Below are positions 34,679-42,187 of a DNA stretch of 64,000 nucleotides, one piece after another (positions within the stretch are counted from its first letter, which is position 1; every line of letters begins with the position of its first letter). The notes beneath the pieces are model-generated. The model saw only the letters and a program-made list of their open reading frames with translations, made no database searches and was not told where the DNA came from. The position numbers and the translations under genes were made by a program. The stretch is from Desulfobacterales bacterium (GTDB lineage Bacteria > Desulfobacterota > Desulfobacteria > Desulfobacterales > Desulfosalsimonadaceae). Where the stretch lies: NCBI GenBank assembly GCA_034520365.1, contig JAXHNP010000004.1, positions 1 through 64,000 on the forward strand, in the 5' to 3' direction.

Positions 34679-35305
34679 TCATGAACGGCCCAGCACGCGG
34701 TCCAGTTCGGCCAGGGCCTGTTCCGCGGAGGCGACCTTAATGGTGGTCATCCCCATCTGCCGGGCGGGTTTCAGGTTTCTGCCGATGTCATCCAGAAAAA
34801 CGGCGGCTTCGGCCCGCACACCCAGTTCCCGGAGCACCATTTCGTAGATATTCGGATCCGGTTTGGCCACGCCGGCCCGGCTTGATTCAATAAATACATC
34901 GAATTCGGCTTTAAGCATCTCCAGGCCGGTGGAGGTTTTGCCATCATCCATAAGCCAGTTGTTAGTTAGCGCGGCCAAGAGATACCCGGATTTGCGAAGC
35001 TGCCGGACGGCCTTTAGCATTTCGGGCCTCACATTGGCAAAATTATTTACCGCAGCCATTAGCTTGCGGCTGGAAATATCTGCGCCGGCATTGCGGATTT
35101 CTGCGTCAAATGCGTCAAAAAACGCATCCAGGGTGAGTTCCCCACGTTCCAGGCGCGCCCAGGGGCCATCCTGGCCGCTTTCCACAATCAGGCGGTTTAA
35201 AAAGTTTTCCGGCAGTCCGTGCGCTTTTTCAAACGCGGCAAAAATTTCCATGGGCGAGTCGAGAATCACCCCGCCCAGATCAAAAATAACGGCTTTGATT
35301 GGCAT
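34679..35305 (-). CDS. HAD-superfamily hydrolase
   Basis: 208 residues from ATG 35305. Motif I is VIFDLGGVILD; here the second Asp of the usual DxD is replaced by Gly, as in many epoxide-hydrolase-N/ACAD10-type and YihX-type HADs. TNNW is motif II, and FLDDIGRNLKPARQMGMTTI is motif III/IV. Related to alpha-D-glucose-1-phosphate phosphatase YihX or haloacid-type enzymes; the substrate is unknown. It converges with the exonuclease-like gene. Confidence 0.82.
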   Translation of the reverse strand: MPIKAVIFDLGGVILDSPMEIFAAFEKAHGLPENFLNRLIVESGQDGPWARLERGELTLDAFFDAFDAEIRNAGADISSRKLMAAVNNFANVRPEMLKAVRQLRKSGYLLAALTNNWLMDDGKTSTGLEMLKAEFDVFIESSRAGVAKPDPNIYEMVLRELGVRAEAAVFLDDIGRNLKPARQMGMTTIKVASAEQALAELDRVLGRS

Positions 35306-35404
35306 ATAAATGCACACCTTGGGTTTAAAACGGATTGACGGTCTTGTTTCAAATGTGGCTCAAGCATTCATAGCCGATTCGCCCGCCATTTGCAACCGGA
35401 GCTT

Positions 35405-35570
35405 AAGTTCGATCCAAGGTAAATTTGTTCTGTCTTTTTTAGGCAGGCACGGTGGCCTGCCCTACGGCGACATGCGTCGTAGAGTCGGCCACCGTGCCGA
35501 CTGTCTGTCCGTTAACAGGACTGTGGTGATGGGCTTTGCGGTTAGAACAAATTAGCCGTGAAGTTCGATC
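35405..35570. mobile_element. MITE-like insertion bounded by 10-bp direct repeats
   Basis: AAGTTCGATC occurs at 35405-35414 and again at 35561-35570. Between them, AAATTTGTTCT (35421-35431) and AGAACAAATT (35544-35553) are inverted, and the inner part has a second inverted pair, GGCACGGTGGCC and GGCCACCGTGCC. No frame is coded. Together with the next repeat it fills most of the 560 gene-free bases from 35306 to 35869. Confidence 0.5.
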
Positions 35571-35620
35571 GCCGGCGGAGTTTTGGAAAGGGCAGCCTTT
35601 TCAGAAAGTAAAATTTGAGT

Positions 35621-35865
35621 CGTCTTACTCTTAATCTTAATCTTACTCTTACTCTAAACAAAAGACTGCCCGGCAAGGCCTGTTTTTAATGCACAAAATT
35701 ATTTCTTCCTGTATGATTTTGGTGATAAAGTGCGCAATATTCGGATCTTGGGGCAAGTGTCGATTTTTTTTTAAACACTTAGGCGCATGATCGCGCAACC
35801 ACTTAAAATATTAAATTTATTATTAAATATAGTCCTGATGCAGAGTAAGATTAAGATTAAGACGG
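35621..35865. repeat. Inverted hexamer-rich repeat pair flanking about 190 bases
   Basis: The left arm (35621-35649) is built from CTTAAT/CTTACT-type hexamers. The right arm (35842-35864, AGAGTAAGATTAAGATTAAG) is its reverse complement apart from one missing hexamer. The middle is AT-rich and non-coding. The arms resemble a microsatellite-like expansion placed in opposite orientation. Confidence 0.55.
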
Positions 35866-35869
35866 AATT

Positions 35870-36328
35870 ATGGGATCAAGGGGCATGACGCATATTCGCA
35901 GAAAAGCCATTGATGGATTGGCTGCCGGCGACCGGTTTTCCATTACACGAACCTTCACTGAGGATGATGTTAAGCGGTTTGCTGACATCACCCGGGACTA
36001 CAATCCGGTCCATTTTGATAACCGGTTCACCACGGTCAAGGGCTACAATGGGCCGGTCTGCCACGGCCTGCTGGTGGCGGCCATGATCTCGGAAATCGGC
36101 GGACAGATCGGGTGGCTCGCCTCGGAGATGCGGTTTAACTACAAAAAGCCGGTCTATTTCGGCGATACCATAACCTGTGATTTCGAGATAACCGATGTTG
36201 ACGAGAAGGGCCGGGCAAGAGCCACCGCCGAATACACCAATCAGAATGGTGTGGTCGTGATTCAGGGTGTCTTAAAAGGCATTCTGCCGGGCGGGCCAGA
36301 AAGGGAGATCATGCAAAGCCTGGTATAG
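35870..36328 (+). CDS. MaoC-like (R)-enoyl-CoA hydratase
   Basis: 152 residues. FADITRDYNPVHFD carries the catalytic Asp/His of the hydratase-2 motif in a hot-dog fold; HGLLVAAMISEIGGQIG is also typical. It would hydrate trans-2-enoyl-CoA to (R)-3-hydroxyacyl-CoA, or act on a related thioester. The start is ATG 35870 or 35885, both with poor ribosome sites, directly after a repeat element. Its stop is 12 bases from the typA stop on the other strand. Confidence 0.82.
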   Translation: MGSRGMTHIRRKAIDGLAAGDRFSITRTFTEDDVKRFADITRDYNPVHFDNRFTTVKGYNGPVCHGLLVAAMISEIGGQIGWLASEMRFNYKKPVYFGDTITCDFEITDVDEKGRARATAEYTNQNGVVVIQGVLKGILPGGPEREIMQSLV

Positions 36329-36340
36329 TTTGCATACAAC

Positions 36341-38164
36341 TCAGGCCGAACGGCTGAGGCGCTCACGCCTTTGCCCCGCCGGCAGCACCGTTTTACGGAT
36401 TCGGATCGATTTTGGCGTAATTTCGACCAATTCATCATCACGGATAAAATTGATGGCCCGCTCAATGGTCATCGGCCTGACGGGGGTTAGAATGACCGCG
36501 TCATCTTTTCCGGCCGCCCGCACGTTGCTCAGCTTTTTCTCTTTGCAGGGATTGACGTTGACATCCACCTCGCGGTTGTGCTCGCCAATTACCATGCCTT
36601 CATAGCAGGCTGTTCCGGGCGTTATGAAAAGCTCGCCGCGCGCCTCGAGATTAAACAGGGCAAACGGCACCGCATATCCCTGCCTGTCAGCAACCAGCGA
36701 GCCGGTAAACCGGCTGAGAAAATCGCCCCGGTATTCATCGTATCCGGCAAAGTTTGAATTAAGGATCCCCGTTCCCTTGGTATCGGTGAGAAATTCGTCG
36801 CGGTAGCCGATAAGCGCCCTTGCCGGCACCGAGAATTCCATTTGCACTCTGCCTGTGCCGTTATTGATCAGATTGATCATTTTGCCTTTACGGATGGATA
36901 GCTTTTCGGTCACAATCCCCATGAAGTCCGCCTCGCAATCCACGTACAGATGCTCCACCGGCTCCAGAAGCCTGCCGTTTTCGTGTTTATAGATGACTTT
37001 GGGCCGGCCCACACAGAATTCGAAGTTTTCGCGCCGCATGGTTTCAATCAGGATGGCAAACTGGAATTCACCCCGGCCCTTAACGGTAAACCGGTCCCGG
37101 GTGTCAGTCAACTCAAGCTGGATCGCGACATTCTTAAGTGTCTCCTTGAGAAGGCGCTCCTTTATCTTGGCCGCCTGAACGTATTTCCCTTCTTTGCCGC
37201 TAAACGGCGAGTCACTGATGGTAAATTCCATGGATATGGTCGGCTCATCCACGTTAATCCGGGCAAGCGCCTTGGGCGAGGCATCGGTGCAGATGGTGTC
37301 TCCGATTTCCACATCTTCAATGCCGGAGAGGATAATAATGTCGCCCGGTTCTGCCGATTCGACCGGCCGCAGGGAGGTGCCCTGGTAGGTCTGGAGCTTG
37401 GATACCTTGAGCGGGATCTGGCGGTTCTCCTTGTTGATGCATATCAGGCTGTCCCGGGATTTCACGTGGCCGTTGGTGACCTTGCCAACCGCCAGGCGGC
37501 CCAGGTAGTCCGAATAGCCGAGATCCGCCACCAGCATCTGGAAGGGCTCCTTTAAATCATAGACCGGGGCCGGGATTTCTTCAAGGATTGTGTCAAAAAG
37601 AACATGGAGGTTGTCGCTTTTCTCGTCCAGTTCCTTTTTAACAATGCCGTCTCTGCCGATGGCATAGAGGTAGGGAAAATCAAGCTGTTCGTCGGTTGCC
37701 CCGAGATCGATAAACAGGTCATATATTTCATCAAGCACCGCCTCCGGGCGCGCATCTTTTCTGTCGATCTTGTTGATCAGCACAATCATGTTAAGCCCGG
37801 CTTCCAGGGTTTTTTTCAGCACAAAGCGGGTTTGCGGCAGCGGGCCTTCCGCAGCGTCCACCAGCAAAAGGGCGCCGTCGGCCATGGAAAGGGCGCGCTC
37901 TACCTCGCCGCCGAAGTCTGCGTGGCCCGGGGTGTCGATCATGTTGATGGTGATCCCGTGCCAGGCCACAGAGCAGTTTTTGGCGGCAATGGTGATGCCG
38001 CGTTCCCGTTCGAGGTCCATGTTGTCCATGATCCGCTCGTCAACCTCCTGGCCGTCCCGGAAAAGGCCGCTCTGGCGAAACATGGCATCCACCAGGGTGG
38101 TTTTGCCGTGATCCACGTGGGCGATAATGGCGATATTTCTTAATCGGGCATTTTCTTTCTTCAA
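36341..38164 (-). CDS. typA: Ribosome-associated GTPase TypA/BipA
   Basis: 607 residues. G1 AHVDHGKTTL, G3 DTPGHADFGGEV and G4 NKID are intact; the C-terminus has the BipA-specific region (VKGRGEFQFAILIETMRRENFEF and GERGITI-like switch). It assists 50S ribosome assembly at low temperature and under stress. Stand-alone gene on the minus strand; the 282 bases upstream to 38447 contain no gene. Confidence 0.95.
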   Translation of the reverse strand: MKKENARLRNIAIIAHVDHGKTTLVDAMFRQSGLFRDGQEVDERIMDNMDLERERGITIAAKNCSVAWHGITINMIDTPGHADFGGEVERALSMADGALLLVDAAEGPLPQTRFVLKKTLEAGLNMIVLINKIDRKDARPEAVLDEIYDLFIDLGATDEQLDFPYLYAIGRDGIVKKELDEKSDNLHVLFDTILEEIPAPVYDLKEPFQMLVADLGYSDYLGRLAVGKVTNGHVKSRDSLICINKENRQIPLKVSKLQTYQGTSLRPVESAEPGDIIILSGIEDVEIGDTICTDASPKALARINVDEPTISMEFTISDSPFSGKEGKYVQAAKIKERLLKETLKNVAIQLELTDTRDRFTVKGRGEFQFAILIETMRRENFEFCVGRPKVIYKHENGRLLEPVEHLYVDCEADFMGIVTEKLSIRKGKMINLINNGTGRVQMEFSVPARALIGYRDEFLTDTKGTGILNSNFAGYDEYRGDFLSRFTGSLVADRQGYAVPFALFNLEARGELFITPGTACYEGMVIGEHNREVDVNVNPCKEKKLSNVRAAGKDDAVILTPVRPMTIERAINFIRDDELVEITPKSIRIRKTVLPAGQRRERLSRSA

Positions 38165-38446
38165 TACTTTTTTCCTTGCAAATAATTTTCTACTGAAAGT
38201 CTGGGTGATAGCTGATTGAAGGGAGGAATATAACCCTTTTTTAATTTAAGACAAGGGGTTTTTTGAATCGTCTATCGTTTAATCTAAAAAATGGGGAAAC
38301 AACAGCAATTCCCGGTGCTAAATTAAAGATTTAGTATTTTTTAATTCTGAAGGACCTTGATCGAAATTTATTGGAAAATTACAAAATCCCGGGCTGTTCG
38401 CTCGCCTGAAGAAGGCAAACAGTAGGTTAATAAGTGCATCAAAAAA

Positions 38447-38935
38447 TTAAACGCCGCCTTTAACAGTGGTGGGCCGCACCATGAATACCGGCACGCTTGC
38501 CGAGCGAAAAACTTTATCTGCCACGCTGCCCATTATCCAGCGTTTTATTCCGGAATATCCGTGGGTTGCCATAATAATAAGGTCGATATCGTTTGAGTCA
38601 GCATAATCGGCCAGGCTGTCTGCCGCGTTCCCGATCAAAACCTCCGTATGCATCGCGGTTCCTTTATGCTCGAGATGATCGGAGACTTTGTTCAGGTAGT
38701 TTTTGGCTGAAGTCTTTCCCTGTCGTTCTACATCCTTCCAGATTTTCTGGGCCTGGCGGATAAACTCGTCACTGAAAGTATTATCATAAATTCTTGGATC
38801 GGGTTTAACCGGTTCTATCACACGCACCAAACGCACATCAGTGATACTAAATCCATTGATGAAAGCCTCCAAATGGGGCAGCACGCACTCGGCGAGTTCC
38901 GAGCCATCCAGCGGAACCATGATTTTTTTATACAT
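38447..38935 (-). CDS. Universal stress protein UspA family
   Basis: 162 residues. [16 protein letters not shown] at the N-terminus and the ATP-binding G-x2-G-x9-G-S motif in [17 protein letters not shown], then SVPVFMVRP. An ATP-binding single-domain Usp, probably dimeric, linked with stress survival. AGGAGG-like sequence precedes the ATG. Confidence 0.9.
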   Translation of the reverse strand: MYKKIMVPLDGSELAECVLPHLEAFINGFSITDVRLVRVIEPVKPDPRIYDNTFSDEFIRQAQKIWKDVERQGKTSAKNYLNKVSDHLEHKGTAMHTEVLIGNAADSLADYADSNDIDLIIMATHGYSGIKRWIMGSVADKVFRSASVPVFMVRPTTVKGGV

Positions 38936-38976
38936 TTTTCTCGCCTCCTTTTTGGTTTAATAAAAACTTCCGATTA

Positions 38977-40887
38977 TCATTTGCCTACCAAGCAATCTGA
39001 TAAACGCTCCCACTGATTGTTTTTGACCCAGTTGTACTTTTCCTTAAAGTGTTTGTCCGTCTTGTAGAATCGACCGGTCTGACGGCGTTTCAGGTAGCCG
39101 CTGAACTGGCTTGGCCCCCCGTTGTACATGGCGTAAATACTGGCGGCCAGGCCATCTTTGCCGAGTGAAGCCACGGTCCGGCTTTTGGGCAGGGCATATT
39201 TCGTAAAATAATTATCCAGAATATCAATCCCCGCCTTGGCATTGTAATGGATATTCCACCTCAGATGCTGAATATTATACATTCCGCGCCAGACACGTTC
39301 ATTAATCTGCATGAGGCCCACTGAGGTATTGTTGTAAGAGCGGATAAATGTCAGTTTTCCGTCATCGACAATAAACTGACGGAAACAAGTCTCCTGCCAG
39401 GCAGTGGCCAGGACCACCTGCTGGAATAAGTTGTGATATCTGGCGGGTATGGCGCTTTTCCGAAGATTTTTTTGATTCGTTTCAACAAGTATAGCCTTAA
39501 CTTTTTGAAAATAAGGCTCAATGGATTTTTTGGGCGGCAGCCATTGCCGTAGCTCTTTAATCCCCGGCAGGGCACCAGGAGTTGATGCCCAGCATTGTCG
39601 AGGCGACAGCATGTTCTTAACGGCGGATATGAGTGATCGCTGCGCATCCAAATCCGTGGGCTTTCGGTTTAGCTTTAATGGTTCCTTCCCAGCAGCAAAA
39701 CTGGGGATTTCCAGCGGCGGCCCCAACCCCAGTATGTTTCTCAGCATAGGGATAACGGCGGGTTTGTAGTGTAAAATCAAGTTCTCGTCCTGGGATACCA
39801 TTCGGGCCAGCCGGATGAGTCCGTCCCGGCTTATATCGATTCCCGTGGCCGGTCCCAGCTTGTCCATGACTGAGAGTGCATCCGAGGCCGTAAAGAAAGC
39901 CAGGTAAGCCCATGGATCGCCGTCGGGGTTTTTGGTCAAATGATTTCTTAAGATCGGCGCAAGCCGCTGCCACGCCCAAACAAATTGTTCGCGGACAAAG
40001 TCGTTAGGTCGATGTTTATCTGTTGAAAGCTCCGCCACAAACCGGTAACGGGTGCCGAGCAGGACATCCAAGAGCACCTGCCGCTCCTGCGAGGTTAAAG
40101 GCTCGCCAGACAGGGAAAGCAGGGTATTTACCAGAAATGCGTCCCATGTTTCCCAGATATCCAGGAAAGCCTTCATCTCTTCCGGGGAAAGCTGCTCAGG
40201 GGCTGCTTTGCTCCCGGCTGGGTCGGGTATCGTTATATCCCCCAAAATATTTAAGGTCAGGGCTTTCGGGGTGACCCTCATCTCTCCGGGTTTCAGGCTA
40301 TTGACAAGTTTTTTAATGCGGGCGCGGTATTCCGGAGCCGCCATGTCTAACAAGAACGCCGGGAGTTCGGCGACAGGCGGATTCAAATCAATGGAAAGCG
40401 AATTAAGATGTTTTAAAACCGGTCCTTCAAACACCCCCCACAACTGGTTCATCATCCGGGCGGGTTCCCGGTTTTTTTTCAACAGTTCCGTGTCCTGCCA
40501 ATCAAACATCAAATGCCAATTGGGGCGATTGATATAGGGGCGCGGATGGGTCTTGATATATCCTGACCACTTCACCGGAAACATGCAATTGTCGCCAACC
40601 CCAGTCCCCCCCTGCACATTGACGGCCATTTCAAGTTGAAGCTGATTGTTTTTCCAAGACAGACGAGGATCTGAAAGGGTAATATGCCGGCAGGTATCTG
40701 CCGGATCCACCAGGCGCAGTACCGATCCTTCATCGGTAAACAAACTGTTTACCATGAGGGTTTGGAGCAGCGGATAATCAATCCTTAACGGAAAATTTAA
40801 AGTCTTACAGCTTGCATTGCCCTGGAACCCAAAAAGGCATACAAGCATGATAAAAAGCGATAATAGAAGATGAAGGGCTTTATTCAT
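38977..40887 (-). CDS. Exported lytic transglycosylase-like protein
   Basis: 636 residues from ATG 40887 (GAGGAAACC upstream); a longer frame start lacks a ribosome site. A signal peptide covers about residues 1-28 (LLLSLFIMLVCLFGFQ). The first 470 residues are a helical domain I do not recognise. The C-terminal 170 residues form an SLT domain: ATAWQETCFRQF supplies the catalytic Glu, then SVGLMQIN and AKAGIDILDNYF and MYNGGPSQF. It cleaves peptidoglycan glycosidic bonds in the periplasm, probably with the N-terminal part as a guide or anchor. Confidence 0.8.
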   Translation of the reverse strand: MNKALHLLLSLFIMLVCLFGFQGNASCKTLNFPLRIDYPLLQTLMVNSLFTDEGSVLRLVDPADTCRHITLSDPRLSWKNNQLQLEMAVNVQGGTGVGDNCMFPVKWSGYIKTHPRPYINRPNWHLMFDWQDTELLKKNREPARMMNQLWGVFEGPVLKHLNSLSIDLNPPVAELPAFLLDMAAPEYRARIKKLVNSLKPGEMRVTPKALTLNILGDITIPDPAGSKAAPEQLSPEEMKAFLDIWETWDAFLVNTLLSLSGEPLTSQERQVLLDVLLGTRYRFVAELSTDKHRPNDFVREQFVWAWQRLAPILRNHLTKNPDGDPWAYLAFFTASDALSVMDKLGPATGIDISRDGLIRLARMVSQDENLILHYKPAVIPMLRNILGLGPPLEIPSFAAGKEPLKLNRKPTDLDAQRSLISAVKNMLSPRQCWASTPGALPGIKELRQWLPPKKSIEPYFQKVKAILVETNQKNLRKSAIPARYHNLFQQVVLATAWQETCFRQFIVDDGKLTFIRSYNNTSVGLMQINERVWRGMYNIQHLRWNIHYNAKAGIDILDNYFTKYALPKSRTVASLGKDGLAASIYAMYNGGPSQFSGYLKRRQTGRFYKTDKHFKEKYNWVKNNQWERLSDCLVGK

Positions 40888-40979
40888 TAAGTTTGGTTTC
40901 CTCAGTTTTTGCCGTTCCGGGGCTAAATATTTGTTGATATGAAGAATACGCTCCTGAGAGGGCAAGACAAAAAACAAGT

Positions 40980-41918
40980 TTATTCAGAATAGCTTTTATT
41001 CCGGTTATTTTCAATTGATGTATGCAGCTCACCGCAGTCCGCTTCCCCGGACATGAACTCGGGCACACCGCTTTTCATAACCTGGCCGGGCAGGGGATGG
41101 CCGAGGATGCGTTCGAGCATGCGGGCGGCCCCGATCAATTCGGGAAGATCCAATCCCGTATCCACCCCCATGGCTTCGAACATGAATACGACATCTTCGG
41201 TGGCAAGGTTTCCGGCGGCTTGGGGTATGTTGGGGCATCCGCCGATGCCGCCAAGGGATGTGTCAAACATATCGATTCCGGCCAGATACCCTGCATACAG
41301 GTTGGCCATGGCAATCCCCCGGTTATTGTGCAGGTGAAGACAGAAGGTCACGCCGGGCATACGATCCCTGAAGAAAGCTGACGTTTCGGAAATCTGCGCC
41401 GGGTTGGCCAGTCCGCTGGTATCGGCCAGGGTGATCCGGTCCGCCCCCCGGCTGACGAAGTGCTCGGCGATGTGGTGCACATCCTTAACCGGTACCTGTC
41501 CCTGGTACGGACACCCGAAGGTCACCGCAATGGCTGCCCCTACGGGAACCTTGTGCTTGTCCGCCAGTGCGAAGATGGCATCCGTGTCGGCAAGCGATTC
41601 GTCGATGCTGCGCCGGACGTTGGCCCGGTTGTGGGCCTCGGATGCGGAGACGAATACGATCAGGCGGTCGGCCCGGGCAGCGATGGCGCGCTCGGCCCCT
41701 TTACGGTTGGGGACCATGACTTCGTGGGTGAGGTTTTTCCGTTCTACTTGCGCCATCAGTTCGGCGGCGTCTTTTAGCTGCGGGATGGCGGTGGGGCTGA
41801 CAAAGGATGTGGTTTCCAGGTACCGTACCCGGGCCCGGGAAAGGGCCTGGACCAGTCTCAGTTTGTCTTCGGTGGCAACGAATGCGGACTCGGACTGGAG
41901 CCCGTCCCGCAATGCCAC
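40980..41918 (-). CDS. HMG-CoA lyase-like (HMGL) enzyme
   Basis: 312 residues from GTG 41918. DSRE-type TIM-barrel aldolase/lyase: ALRDGLQSE with the catalytic Arg-Asp, ADTSGLANP, CLHLHNNRGIAMANL with the metal-binding His pair, and GGIGGCPNIPQAAGNLATED with the conserved Cys. It cleaves 3-hydroxy-3-methylglutaryl-CoA or a similar hydroxyacyl-CoA. The GTG removes the first barrel strand, which is present in the frame upstream (PIIIREV). No ATG/GTG/TTG exists there, but an ATA at 41951-41949 follows AGGGGG at the right distance and may be the true start. Confidence 0.8.
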   Translation of the reverse strand: MALRDGLQSESAFVATEDKLRLVQALSRARVRYLETTSFVSPTAIPQLKDAAELMAQVERKNLTHEVMVPNRKGAERAIAARADRLIVFVSASEAHNRANVRRSIDESLADTDAIFALADKHKVPVGAAIAVTFGCPYQGQVPVKDVHHIAEHFVSRGADRITLADTSGLANPAQISETSAFFRDRMPGVTFCLHLHNNRGIAMANLYAGYLAGIDMFDTSLGGIGGCPNIPQAAGNLATEDVVFMFEAMGVDTGLDLPELIGAARMLERILGHPLPGQVMKSGVPEFMSGEADCGELHTSIENNRNKSYSE

Positions 41919-41960
41919 TTCACGGATGATGATCGGCCGCTCTGTTGGTATGTAATCCCC

Positions 41961-42176
41961 CTATCTTTCAGCTGTTTCTTTTAATGCCTCATCCAGGGTG
42001 CCGTCCGGGAGCATCCAGTCCGGGTGGTATTTGCCCTGCTCTTCCATATGGTACCTGACGCATTGATGCCAGTCTCCTTTGCAGTAAGCATCGATCCAGG
42101 ATTTGCTCAGCAGCCCCTTTTTGTAAAACCGGCGCATGGGGCAAAGCGGATACCATTTGCAGTGGCTTTGGCGCAT
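41961..42176 (-). CDS. Small Cys-containing conserved protein
   Basis: 71 residues: MRQSHCKWYPLCPMRRFY, then AYCKGDWHQCVRYHMEEQGKYHPDWMLPDGTLDEALKE. Four Cys in two pairs suggest an Fe-S or zinc site. I recall similar short proteins in Desulfobacterota without a known role. It lies 11 bases after the long reductase-like gene and is followed directly by the lyase in the same frame, so the three form an operon. Confidence 0.7.
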   Translation of the reverse strand: MRQSHCKWYPLCPMRRFYKKGLLSKSWIDAYCKGDWHQCVRYHMEEQGKYHPDWMLPDGTLDEALKETAER

Positions 42177-42187
42177 AGGGCGTCCGG

